A DNA stretch of 64,000 nucleotides from Microcaldota archaeon (GTDB taxonomy: Archaea; Micrarchaeota; Micrarchaeia; Micrarchaeales; Micrarchaeaceae). The notes beneath the pieces are model-generated. The model was given only the letters and a program-made list of their open reading frames with translations. It was not told where the DNA came from and searched no databases. Location of the stretch: the NCBI GenBank assembly GCA_028866775.1, contig JAGWHK010000001.1, positions 108,007 through 172,006 on the forward strand. Reading direction: 5' to 3'. This document shows, in pieces, positions 26,354 to 34,163 of this stretch; position 1 is the first letter of the stretch; the number at the start of each line of letters is the position of its first letter. The translations under genes and the position numbers were made by a program.

Positions 26354-27253
26354 ATGCTGCCTCCATCCATTCCTGGCGTATTATACTACCTTTATTCAGG
26401 AAGCGCAGTCCTAATCGCCCTCGGCTACATGCTCTTTGACGTGTTTAACAACAGAGAGGTGCCGAACCTATTTGCTTACCTGACCCTTGCGTTCTCCTTC
26501 GTTGTCGTCCTTGCCACTGCAAACTGGAATCTGGCGCTTGAATCCTATCTTGTTGCAGTGGCGATATTGTCATTGGGGTATTTCGTATACAAGATCGGGC
26601 AGTTGGGCCTGGGCGATGTCTTCGAGCTGGCCGCCCTCTCGTTGCTGCTTGCCCCGATCTCAGCACCGTTGCTCTACCCACACGGACTGGCAGGGCTTCC
26701 CCCTGTAGTCTCGCTGTTCCTCGACACAGGGATAGCCGCCATTGTGGCTGTTCCACTTTTCTACATGGCCCTTGCTGCAAGAAAGATGGGGGCCAGGGTA
26801 TTCAGCGAGGTGAACGGTAGAAATGTCGCCAAGGCCGCGGTGATTGTGATTTCTTATCTCGTCTTCGCCGCCCTTCTGGCGCAGATTGCCCATGGCAAGA
26901 TCGGGCTGTTCCTTGTGCTGCTTGTGATAGTCTTGGGCAGCGCCATGCTGCTGGTTTTCGAGAGGCCCATAACAGAGGTCATGGTGGACAGGGTCAGCGT
27001 CTCCGGATTCGTGGAGGAGGACATGATAGCGTTCAACCTCATGAGCAGCAAGGAGATCGCCTCTTCGAAGAAAAGGATAAGGAGTTTCGACCGGCTTGTC
27101 ACCAAGGCGATGATCTCCGAGATGAAAAGAAAGGGGATAACGACAAAGTATCCGGTATACAAGAGGGCTATTCCCTTTGCCGTTCCGATATTCCTGGGCA
27201 CGGTCCTGACAATTCTCTTAGGGAACATACTGCTTGCCTTGCTGATAGGCTAG
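26354..27253 (+). CDS. Archaeal prepilin peptidase (A24 family, FlaK/PibD-like)
   Basis: 299 aa from the ATG at 26354. The two catalytic Asp of the family are visible: Asp29 in 'MLFDVFNNREVPN' and Asp88 in GLGD (85-88). About eight hydrophobic segments and one cytoplasmic loop (about 210-270) follow. The enzyme cuts the basic leader from type IV pilins and archaellins. Two pilin-like genes flank it within 3 kb, at 23955-24437 and 27258-28052, and are likely substrates. Confidence 0.88.
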   Translation: MLPPSIPGVLYYLYSGSAVLIALGYMLFDVFNNREVPNLFAYLTLAFSFVVVLATANWNLALESYLVAVAILSLGYFVYKIGQLGLGDVFELAALSLLLAPISAPLLYPHGLAGLPPVVSLFLDTGIAAIVAVPLFYMALAARKMGARVFSEVNGRNVAKAAVIVISYLVFAALLAQIAHGKIGLFLVLLVIVLGSAMLLVFERPITEVMVDRVSVSGFVEEDMIAFNLMSSKEIASSKKRIRSFDRLVTKAMISEMKRKGITTKYPVYKRAIPFAVPIFLGTVLTILLGNILLALLIG

Positions 27254-27257
27254 TCGC

Positions 27258-28052
27258 TCAGCATGGCAGCTGGCAGAATGATGCCACTACGTTCCCGTTG
27301 TTGGTCAGGGTCAGCACCGTGTTCGCCTGGCTGGTGGTCGACAACGATGCCCCGCCAGATGAGCTCCAGCTGGTAAATCTGTACCCAGCATTGGGTTGGG
27401 CGTACATCGTGTATGGTATGCCACTTCCTCCGGCTAGGTAGACCACTGCGTTGGAGAGATAGGACTCACCGTTTATCACAACAAGCCCATTGGCGCTGGT
27501 TATCGTTATGTTGTATAGGTTTGAGTATGGGGGGCTCAAGGTCTGGAAGGAGTAGCCGGTTACAGCGTAGGAGTTTGATGTGGAGGTGCAGGTCAGCGTG
27601 TTGGAGCTGGTGCAGAGCGAGTAGTATACATGGAACTGGGTGTAGGTGTTGACGCCCTGCTTGACCTGCGACTTGCCGTTGACCTTCACGATGCAGATCA
27701 CTTGGGATCCCTGCGGGGCGAGGGAGGGGGAGCAGCTTCCCGGGTTCAGCACGTTGGCGCCGCTCGCAAGCCCTGACATGGTCAGGTTTATCGCGTTCTG
27801 CGGAAACGAGAGGTAGAAGCCGAGGTTGTTCCTGAATATCAAAAGGTAGGTGAAATAGGACCCCACGGAGTTGTATGTGAGGAGGGACTGCTGGCAGGTT
27901 ATGAGGGGCTGTATGTTGCAGGCTGAATATACCGGAGCCACGCTGCCTATCGATAGGCTTATCGTGACAGCCGTTATCAGCACAAGCGATAGCGCGAATA
28001 TGGCGAACGAGTATGTTGAGAGGAACTCTATCGCGGTCTGCTGCCTCATCAT
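27258..28052 (-). CDS. Pilin-like protein with C-terminal InlB B-repeat-like domain
   Basis: 264 aa. The start 'MMRQQTAIEFLSTYSFAIFALS' is a class III-type signal with a very short leader before the hydrophobic helix. The exported part has six or more Cys and ends in 'YAQPNAGYRFTSWSSSGG ... GNVVASF', the pattern of the divergent InlB B-repeat, a beta-grasp unit common in bacterial surface adhesins. Such proteins can sit at the tip or side of a pilus. It converges on the prepilin peptidase with a 4-base gap. Confidence 0.72.
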   Translation of the reverse strand: MMRQQTAIEFLSTYSFAIFALSLVLITAVTISLSIGSVAPVYSACNIQPLITCQQSLLTYNSVGSYFTYLLIFRNNLGFYLSFPQNAINLTMSGLASGANVLNPGSCSPSLAPQGSQVICIVKVNGKSQVKQGVNTYTQFHVYYSLCTSSNTLTCTSTSNSYAVTGYSFQTLSPPYSNLYNITITSANGLVVINGESYLSNAVVYLAGGSGIPYTMYAQPNAGYRFTSWSSSGGASLSTTSQANTVLTLTNNGNVVASFCQLPC

Positions 28053-28109
28053 CGGATCAATAGCCTTTCAATCGCTAATTTATTAAAGGGGATAGCTCAA
28101 TTAATACCG

Positions 28110-28991
28110 ATGGGGAAGGTATCTGCGTTCCTGAGGCTCACAAGGGTGGAGCACAGCATAATGCTCGTTATCGCAGTGCTCGCGGCCGAGCTGGTAACAG
28201 GGTTCGGCGGATTGGGCGCAGTGAAATTCGTAGCGAGCCTGGTCACGCCGATACTGGTGAGCATGGGGTCATTCGCGATAAACGACTACTTCGACGTGGA
28301 GGCAGACAAGGCGAACGGGTTCAGGGACAGGCCGATAGTCTCAGGGCAGATTTCAAAAAGAGAGGCGTTCAACTCGGCTGTGGCGCTGCTGGTTGTGGGG
28401 GCACTTGTAAGCGCTCTGATAAACCTGTATGCCCTAGTCATTGCGATTGTTTTCGCTGCCCTCGCCTTCCTCTACAGCTACAGGCTCAAGGATACGCTGC
28501 TGGTCGGCAACATCTACATCGCGTTCTCGATGGTGATACCGTTCATATACGGCGACTTCGTAGTCTCGAGCCATCTCAAGATCGTGATCATACTGGTTTG
28601 CATAACCATATTCCTAAGCGGATTGGCCAGGGAGATACACGGCATGATAAGGGACAGGGAGGGAGATTCGAAGGTAAGGAGGTCGAAGAACGTGATGCAC
28701 TACATTAGCGAGAGGGGGGCTGGAGTGGTTGCCATGGTTCTGTACCTTGAGGCGATCGCGATAAGCATATACATATTCCTGAACGACTACCTGCCATTCT
28801 ACCATAATGTGATTTACATACTCCCTATCGCCCTGACAGACGTAATGCTGGCATATGTGGCGTTTGGCGAACTTGCCATAAAGCGCAATAAAAGAGATTT
28901 CCACAGGCTGTCCAGGAATCTGAGCCTGGCAGCGATGACGATAGCGCTACTTGCTTATCTCGCCGCCGCGCTTCTTTACGTAGCAATCTGA
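28110..28991 (+). CDS. UbiA-family prenyltransferase, probable digeranylgeranylglyceryl phosphate synthase
   Basis: 293 aa, about eight or nine membrane helices. The first Asp-rich motif is NDYFDVEAD (58-66), followed by 'RPIVSGQIS'; the second is in 'REIHGMIRDREGD'. In archaea this branch adds the second geranylgeranyl chain to make the core ether lipid. That fits an organism with normal archaeal membranes, which makes the source of its isoprenoid units (see dxr) of interest. It abuts rps2 tail to tail. Confidence 0.87.
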   Translation: MGKVSAFLRLTRVEHSIMLVIAVLAAELVTGFGGLGAVKFVASLVTPILVSMGSFAINDYFDVEADKANGFRDRPIVSGQISKREAFNSAVALLVVGALVSALINLYALVIAIVFAALAFLYSYRLKDTLLVGNIYIAFSMVIPFIYGDFVVSSHLKIVIILVCITIFLSGLAREIHGMIRDREGDSKVRRSKNVMHYISERGAGVVAMVLYLEAIAISIYIFLNDYLPFYHNVIYILPIALTDVMLAYVAFGELAIKRNKRDFHRLSRNLSLAAMTIALLAYLAAALLYVAI

Positions 28992-29681
28992 TTAGTAGGG
29001 CCTTCTCTCCCTGCCGCCGAAGCCGCCCCTCCGGTCGCGGTCTCCGCCGAAGCTCCTGTGCTCCCTCTCCCCCGTCGGGGCTGGAGCCGCTTCTACCTTC
29101 GCCTCGAAGTCGGATATCGTGTGCTTGAACTCCTCGGTGCTGCCCCTTCCCTTGAGCACCTCCCTCGCCAGCAGGTAGTAGACAAGCGCGAGCGACCTCC
29201 TTCCCCTGTTGTTGACAGGTATCACTAGGTCTATGAACTTGGTTGAGTTGTCGGTGTCGCTCAGCGCGACTATCGGCATGTTTATCTTGCTCGCCTCCTT
29301 TATCGCCTGCTTTTCGTTCCTAGAGTCGCTTATGAGTATGAGCTTCGGCTCCATGAAGTCGTCCCTGTGGGGGTTCGTGAATATTCCAGGAGTAACTCTA
29401 CCTTTTATGAACTTGGCGCCGATGAGCTCCGCGAACTTCTGCGCAGGCACTATCGCGTATATCCTCGATGCAGTCACCACTACGCTTCCCGGCTCGTACG
29501 ATGCGACCATCTTCGCGGCGTCCTTTATCCTGTCGTCGATTGTTTTTAGGTCCAGGAGGTACAGCCCGTCCTCCCTGACTTTGTAGATGAACTTCTTCAT
29601 CCCAGGGCTCTTGGACTTCGTGGCTATGTGTATTCCAGCCTCTAGATAGTCGTTCTGGTTCGTCAATAGTTCTTCTACCAT
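28992..29681 (-). CDS. rps2: Ribosomal protein uS2
   Basis: 229 aa from the ATG at 29681; GGTG lies 8-9 bases before it, directly after the tRNA-Pro 3' end. The uS2 core is clear ('AGIHIATKSKSPGM', 'FTNPHRDDFMEPKLILISDSR', 'NKGRRSLALVYYLL'-like end). The last 30 residues are a Gly/Arg/Asp-rich tail (SFGGDRDRRGGFGGRERRPY), longer than usual and like an RGG RNA-binding tail. It is the last gene of the ribosomal cluster. Confidence 0.95.
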   Translation of the reverse strand: MVEELLTNQNDYLEAGIHIATKSKSPGMKKFIYKVREDGLYLLDLKTIDDRIKDAAKMVASYEPGSVVVTASRIYAIVPAQKFAELIGAKFIKGRVTPGIFTNPHRDDFMEPKLILISDSRNEKQAIKEASKINMPIVALSDTDNSTKFIDLVIPVNNRGRRSLALVYYLLAREVLKGRGSTEEFKHTISDFEAKVEAAPAPTGEREHRSFGGDRDRRGGFGGRERRPY

Positions 29682-29693
29682 GTTAAACACCTA

Positions 29694-29788
29694 TGGGGCC
29701 GCCGAGATTCGAATACCCGGGGCCAGTGCGGCCCTCTCGGGTCTCCAGCACCCCATGCTGGAAGCCTACCAGGCTAGCAGACGGCCCC
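29694..29788 (-). tRNA. tRNA-Pro (GGG) with intron at position 53/54
   Basis: Acceptor GGGGCCG/CGGCCCC with discriminator A; anticodon stem CCAGC/GCTGG around ATGGGGT (anticodon GGG). The T arm only forms if 22 bases are removed: T stem CCGAG/CTCGG and loop TTCGAAT then fit perfectly. The intron is at 29714-29735. The D stem is short (3 bp). CCA is not encoded. The gene lies inside the ribosomal cluster between rpoN and rps2 on the same strand, so it is probably cut out of the operon transcript. Confidence 0.9.
29714..29735 (-). other. 22-nt tRNA-Pro intron with bulge-helix-bulge motif
   Basis: In tRNA sense the motif is CCCG-AGA-GGGCC-GCACT-GGCCC-CGGG-TAT. The 4-bp central helix is CCCG/CGGG, the 3-nt bulges are AGA and TAT, and an inner hairpin GGGCC/GGCCC closes the intron. 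Cuts at AG|A and TA|T give exactly the exon ends needed for the T arm. The insertion lies between the T stem and T loop, not at the common 37/38 site. Confidence 0.85.
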
Positions 29789-29803
29789 ATATCAGCATCA
29801 ATC

Positions 29804-30004
29804 TCATTTCCTCCCGAACTGCAGTATCTCGTCGATGAGCTCGGCATTGCCGATGAACATCCTCCTGCAGCAGTATCTCTTCACCTTCATCTCATCGAGC
29901 ACCTTGCTCGCATCCTCATGATCCTTGTTGACCCTCTTGTCGTACTCCTCCCACTTGTCCGCGAGCACTGCCCCGCAGCTGAAACATCTCACCGGCATCA
30001 TCAT
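29804..30004 (-). CDS. rpoN: RNA polymerase subunit RpoN (Rpb10)
   Basis: 66 aa. 'PVRCFSCGAVLADKW' and 'KRYCCRRMFIGNAELIDEIL' give the zinc site of Rpb10: CxxC plus the CC pair. Three ATGs in a row begin the gene; the first is chosen because family members usually have two residues between Met and PVRCF. A strong ribosome site (GGTGATC) lies just upstream. It follows rps9 by 4 bases and helps assemble the Rpo3-Rpo11 platform. Confidence 0.95.
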   Translation of the reverse strand: MMMPVRCFSCGAVLADKWEEYDKRVNKDHEDASKVLDEMKVKRYCCRRMFIGNAELIDEILQFGRK

Positions 30005-30008
30005 AGGA

Positions 30009-30539
30009 TCACCTGTACGACTTCTGGAACCTCGCCCTCGCCTTCGGGCCCTTGAACTTCTTGGGCTCGACCCTCCTCGAGTCGTCCACGATCATGAACC
30101 TGTCGTAATGCATGTACTCCCTCTTCAGTGAGTCGGCGCCTGAAAACTCGACTATGCTCTTTGCTATGGCGCTCCTGACCGCCTGGGCCCGCGCGCTCGC
30201 GCCGCCGCCATAGACGTTCACCTTTATGTCCATCTTCGCAGCTATTCCCCTTGTCGTATCGGAGAAGTTCACGGGCTCCATCATCATCTCCCTGTATTCC
30301 ATCGGCTCGATCACGTTTATGTCGAACCCATTGACGGTTATCGAGCCCTTCCCGGTAGACGCAGACGCGCGTGCGACTGCTTGCTTCCTCTTGCTCTTTA
30401 CGAAGGCCCCCTTGCCCTTTCTCTGGGCGGCCTTCCTTCGGGGCGCTGCTCTCTTCTTCTCGGGCTGCGGTTGCTGCGCCTCTGCCTGAGGTGCCTGCAC
30501 AACCATTGTCGCCGCCTGCGCTTGCTCCGCCATAATCAT
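30009..30539 (-). CDS. rps9: Ribosomal protein uS9 with N-terminal extension
   Basis: 176 aa. The uS9 domain starts near residue 48 ('KSKRKQAVARASASTGKGS') and ends with the conserved 'GPKARARFQKSYR' tail that reaches the ribosomal P site. The first 45 residues are an Ala/Gln/Pro then Lys/Arg-rich extension not found in most archaeal uS9. The start overlaps the uL13 stop as ATGA. A second ATG follows two codons later. Confidence 0.95.
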   Translation of the reverse strand: MIMAEQAQAATMVVQAPQAEAQQPQPEKKRAAPRRKAAQRKGKGAFVKSKRKQAVARASASTGKGSITVNGFDINVIEPMEYREMMMEPVNFSDTTRGIAAKMDIKVNVYGGGASARAQAVRSAIAKSIVEFSGADSLKREYMHYDRFMIVDDSRRVEPKKFKGPKARARFQKSYR

Positions 30540-30988
30540 TCACTGTTGTAACCGAGTAACCTTGAAAGCTCTTTTACGTAAAGATATTTAACATACATCT
30601 TCCTGGGCTCCTTTGTCTCTATCTTTGTGATCTTGGACTTTGATAGAAATGATGGAACGCCCATGAAGACCCTCAGGTTCCTGTAGGCCGTCTTTCCGGA
30701 GGGCTTCTTGTGGTAGGGAAGCATTCCCCTAACAACCCTCCTCACCAGCATGTCAGGCCTCCTCGGCCAGTACGGAGAATGCTCTGGGTTCTCCTTCTCC
30801 TGCAGGTTGAGCCTGGTCCTGTACTTGCTTATCAGGGCTATCTTGTTCCCAGTGACGAACGCCATCTCTGCATTGACTATCGCGACCCTCTTGCCGTTCA
30901 GAAGCTCCTTCGCCACCGTGCTGGCAACCCTGCCAAGCACGCGGTCCTTCGCGTCTATAACAGTGAAGCCTTCGAAGTTGGTGTCCAT
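30536..30988 (-). CDS. rpl13: Ribosomal protein uL13
   Basis: 150 aa. 'VIDAKDRVLGRVASTVAKELLNG', 'YWPRRPDMLVRRVVRGMLPYHKKPSGK' (two segments) and 'LRVFMGVPS' are typical of archaeal uL13. It follows eL18 by 4 bases and overlaps uS9 by 4, the usual archaeal order eL18-uL13-uS9-RpoN. Confidence 0.96.
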   Translation of the reverse strand: MDTNFEGFTVIDAKDRVLGRVASTVAKELLNGKRVAIVNAEMAFVTGNKIALISKYRTRLNLQEKENPEHSPYWPRRPDMLVRRVVRGMLPYHKKPSGKTAYRNLRVFMGVPSFLSKSKITKIETKEPRKMYVKYLYVKELSRLLGYNSE

Positions 30989-30992
30989 CGAA

Positions 30993-31343
30993 TCAGATTA
31001 CCAGTTTTATTCCCTTTTCCTTGAGCATGTCGCCAAGCCCCCTCACCGTGCACTGTGAGTCCCTGAGCCTCACAAGAGCGCTGGCGGAGAACTCGATGGC
31101 AGTTATGTTGACCTTGTGGTCCATCCTTCCCTCTGACAGGACCTTGCCCGGCACTACGACGTTGTCCCCATCCTTTGTGTACTTGTTTATCTTGTAGATG
31201 TTGACGCTCCTTCTAGACCTCGCGGGAACAGCCGAGAGCTCCAGCACCCTCTTCCATAGTTTGGCGTTGCGCTCCCCCCTGGATGCTCCCTTCAGCTCCT
31301 GGAGCCAGTCCTTGAGGTCCTGCCTTTCTACGTTGATACGCAT
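30993..31343 (-). CDS. rpl18e: Ribosomal protein eL18
   Basis: 116 aa. 'LWKRVLELSAVPARSRRSVN', 'VVVPGKVLSEGRMDHKVN' and 'ALVRLRDSQCTVRGLGDML' match archaeal eL18. It opens the ribosomal operon. AT-rich sequence 30-60 nt upstream (AAATACCTATATTAAAC region on the complementary strand) could be its promoter. Confidence 0.95.
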   Translation of the reverse strand: MRINVERQDLKDWLQELKGASRGERNAKLWKRVLELSAVPARSRRSVNIYKINKYTKDGDNVVVPGKVLSEGRMDHKVNITAIEFSASALVRLRDSQCTVRGLGDMLKEKGIKLVI

Positions 31344-31499
31344 AGTTTCACCGCGCTGATACCGAGGTCTAAATTAGACTTTTATGACTGTTGAATATGA
31401 GCATAAATACCTATATTAAACTTTGCCTGTTTCCCAAGAGGGTAGCCAGCTAGTTATTTATACCAGAAAGGGCAATGATTATTGGGTTAGGGTATAGAC

Positions 31500-32066
31500 A
31501 TGCCAGGAAGGACTAGGCAGAGCCGCCTCCGTGAATCTCCAGATGAGGTAGGGATAAAGGATGGCATGGCCATTCAGAGGAGCGCGGAGCTGGAGAGCAT
31601 GGACAAGCTGCGCAGGCAGGTGATTCCGGTGCAGCACAGGCACAAGCCCGTAGGAAGGTTTTCAGTCAAGGGCAAAGCAGAGGCAGAACAGATACCGATG
31701 ACCAGGAGCCAGTTCGATGGCCTAGGGGCCATTTATGAGAGGCTCAAGCATGAGGCGCTGAAGCTGGACAGCTCAGGGAGGGTACTCGAGGATGGGATAA
31801 GCTTCAGTCATTTGGGGGCGATTAGGATACGGATACCGGGTTTGGTGCTAAGCGAACCGATAGACGCCGCAGAGCTCGTTGTAAGATACATAGGGGGCGC
31901 GGGCAACGTGTCAGGGAGAAGCAGGACCAAGGAGGAGTCAGACGACATAGGGATGAAGGCCGCGATCAGGGTGCTTGAGCACATCGCAGGAGGGCTCAAG
32001 AAGGTGATACGCCCTCCCGAGAGGGACCCCAAGGATGCGATCTTCGGCGCCGCCCAACACTGCTGA
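31500..32066 (+). CDS. Uncharacterised basic protein
   Basis: 188 aa, not recognised. The first 60 residues are rich in Arg, Lys and Gln and probably disordered ('MPGRTRQSRLRESPDEVG'). A compact part follows, with 'GRFSVKGKAEAEQIPMTRSQ' and beta-like 'FSHLGAIRIRIPGLVLSEP', then a Gly/Ser-rich loop and the helix 'MKAAIRVLEHIAGGLKKVIR'. No signal peptide or membrane segment. It converges on the next gene with no gap. A TTATTTATA box lies about 40 nt upstream. Confidence 0.6.
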   Translation: MPGRTRQSRLRESPDEVGIKDGMAIQRSAELESMDKLRRQVIPVQHRHKPVGRFSVKGKAEAEQIPMTRSQFDGLGAIYERLKHEALKLDSSGRVLEDGISFSHLGAIRIRIPGLVLSEPIDAAELVVRYIGGAGNVSGRSRTKEESDDIGMKAAIRVLEHIAGGLKKVIRPPERDPKDAIFGAAQHC

Positions 32067-32732
32067 TTATCCATCTTGGCGCTTTCTCATAAGCCTTCTG
32101 GAGGCCTGTTTGCGGAGCTCTTCCCTGTATATGTCCAGCAACTTGAATGCAGCCATGGGATTCCTCAGCGTGGAGGAGAACCTGGGAAGGATCGAGCCGA
32201 CGAGCATAACCGCGTCGCGCCCCTTTCCCATCTCCATTAATGTGGAGGCAACGGTACTGAATCTGCCGAGCAGCTTCATGAGCCTCTCAGGCTCGGGATA
32301 ATCGACGCTCATCTTTTCCAGGGCGTTGGCCATGCCCCTGAAGAACTGTGCCCTGTCATTATAGTCGGATATTCCCTCTGCTGCTCCCATGAAGAGCCCA
32401 ACATATTCCTTGCCCTCTGGCTTGTCACCACCGAAAGTTGCGACCTCTATTATTTTGCCAAGATGGATCAGGATCTGGCCGGCCTGGACGTTGTACTTCG
32501 GAAAGAGGGGTTCTGAGAACTTAAGGGAGATGAGGACCATCCGCTCATCGCCTCCGCTGAGCTCGAATATGCCATCAAGGTGGGGCTTTATCGAAGATCT
32601 AGGAGTCTCTGTCCGACGGATGAAATCGTCGATCCTCTTGAGCAGTTCGGGACTCATCCGCTCCTTCCTTCTTTCGACACCGCACGACGCAAGTATCGGT
32701 CTTGTTCTCTCCCTCATACGCGTAGATACCAT
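32067..32732 (-). CDS. Uncharacterised helical protein
   Basis: 221 aa, not recognised. It is mostly alpha-helical with an Arg-rich start and a very basic end ('REELRKQASRRLMRKRQ'). The centre contains 'LFMGAAEGISDYNDRAQFF' and 'DAVMLVGSILPRFSS'. No membrane segment. The ATG at 32732 lies about 25-30 nt after a TATATTATA box, fitting a leaderless mRNA. Confidence 0.6.
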   Translation of the reverse strand: MVSTRMRERTRPILASCGVERRKERMSPELLKRIDDFIRRTETPRSSIKPHLDGIFELSGGDERMVLISLKFSEPLFPKYNVQAGQILIHLGKIIEVATFGGDKPEGKEYVGLFMGAAEGISDYNDRAQFFRGMANALEKMSVDYPEPERLMKLLGRFSTVASTLMEMGKGRDAVMLVGSILPRFSSTLRNPMAAFKLLDIYREELRKQASRRLMRKRQDG

Positions 32733-32853
32733 TGACCCTGATAAGGCCGGGATATAATATATCTAAGTTGCGGAAATCTGCGCCTGTTGCGTTACTTTAG
32801 CCTGCCTGCGCTACTAATAAATATTAGATGAAGGGAGATGTATCCGTGGGAGT

Positions 32854-34050
32854 ATGACTACAAGGGTTAATTCCAGGAAAAGGGCTGATTCCGCGACTTA
32901 TGCTGCATCTGGAGTAAACACGAAGTTCGGCAACGACGCGTCCAAGGTTTTGTATGAGGCCGCGAAGCTGACCTGGGAGAACAGGAGGGGCGGGTTAGGG
33001 GAGGTCGTGGAGCTGTTCAAAGACTTCTCAGGGCTTAGGGCTGTGGATGTGGGTGGGTTGCCCAAGGGCACCTTCATGAATATCAACTTCGACGGGGTGG
33101 GTACCAAGATAGAGGTGGCAGAAAGGATAGCGGAGCATCGTACAGTAGCGTTTGACCTGTTCGCAATGGTCTGCGACGACGCCGTAGTGAGGGGAGCCGA
33201 ACCTGTTCTGGTGGGCTCTATACTTGATGTCAAGAGCCTTGGGAAGGATGGGAGACCCTACATAAACTTTGTGAAGCAGCTCGCTGCCGGGTATGTGGAC
33301 GCCGCCAAGCAAGCGAATGTCGCTGTTGTCAATGGCGAAGTGGCCGAGCTGGGCGCGAGGGTGAACGGCTTTGGGGATTTCAACTACAATTGGGGGGCAG
33401 GGGTAGTCTGGTTTGCAAAAAAGAGCCGGATGATTACAGGATTGAAGGTAAAGAAGGGAGACGCCTTGGTCGGGTTGAGGGAGGAGGGTTTCAGGTCGAA
33501 TGGCCTTTCACTTGCTAGAAAGATATTGAGGAAGGTCGAGGGAGATGGTTGGCACCATGCAGCGTATCAGGACGAGAATGTTGCAAGACTCGTATTGCAG
33601 CCATCCATAATCTACTCTGCCGCCGTTGTCGAGATGTTTGGTGGTTTTAACGGGGAGCCCAAAGCCAGGATCAACGGGATAGCGCATATAACCGGAGGGG
33701 GAATGCCCGAGAAGCTCGGACGCATGCTCAAGCCAAGCGGGCTCGGAGCGAACATTTCCAACCCGTTCTGGCCTCCCGATATAATGCACCATCTGCAGGA
33801 GATAGGGAGGGTAAGGGACAGGGAGGCATATACCACATGGAACATGGGGCAGGGCATGATCATGGCGACGCCCGAACCGGATAAGGTGGTGAAGATAGCG
33901 AACAGGCACGGGATAAGCGCCAAGCAGATAGGGGAGGTCGCTAAGAGCCCGAAGATCGTGATAAAGAATTACGGTTACGAGGACCTGAAGAGAGAGCTGG
34001 AGTTCGGTCTCATCGGAACTGTAAGGAATAAGTTGAGGTTCTCAGTTTGA
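32854..34050 (+). CDS. purM: Phosphoribosylformylglycinamidine cyclo-ligase (AIR synthetase)
   Basis: 398 aa, longer than the usual 340-350. It closes the imidazole ring of AIR from FGAM and ATP in purine synthesis. 'FMNINFDGVGTKIEVAE' (the D-G-V-G-T-K motif), 'FDLFAMVCDDAVVRGAEP', 'GEVAELG' and 'GIAHITGGGMPEKLGRML' are the family landmarks. It is an orphan; no other purine gene is near. 'TAATAAATATT' lies about 35-40 nt before the ATG. Confidence 0.92.
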   Translation: MTTRVNSRKRADSATYAASGVNTKFGNDASKVLYEAAKLTWENRRGGLGEVVELFKDFSGLRAVDVGGLPKGTFMNINFDGVGTKIEVAERIAEHRTVAFDLFAMVCDDAVVRGAEPVLVGSILDVKSLGKDGRPYINFVKQLAAGYVDAAKQANVAVVNGEVAELGARVNGFGDFNYNWGAGVVWFAKKSRMITGLKVKKGDALVGLREEGFRSNGLSLARKILRKVEGDGWHHAAYQDENVARLVLQPSIIYSAAVVEMFGGFNGEPKARINGIAHITGGGMPEKLGRMLKPSGLGANISNPFWPPDIMHHLQEIGRVRDREAYTTWNMGQGMIMATPEPDKVVKIANRHGISAKQIGEVAKSPKIVIKNYGYEDLKRELEFGLIGTVRNKLRFSV

Positions 34051-34062
34051 TGCATAAAGGAA

Positions 34063-34148
34063 TGCGGGGGGAGAGATTTGAACTCTCGTAGTCGCTAAGA
34101 CACTGGAACCTCAATCCAGCGCAGTTGACCGGGCTGTGCCACCCCCGC
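34063..34148 (-). tRNA. tRNA-Leu (GAG)
   Basis: Class II tRNA of 86 nt: acceptor GCGGGGG/CCCCCGC with discriminator A, anticodon stem CTGGA/TCCAG around TTGAGGT (anticodon GAG), a long variable arm (TGTCTTAGCGACTAC) and T arm GAGAG-TTCAAAT-CTCTC. No intron; CCA not encoded. Confidence 0.96.
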
Positions 34149-34163
34149 GGGTAACATGACTAG

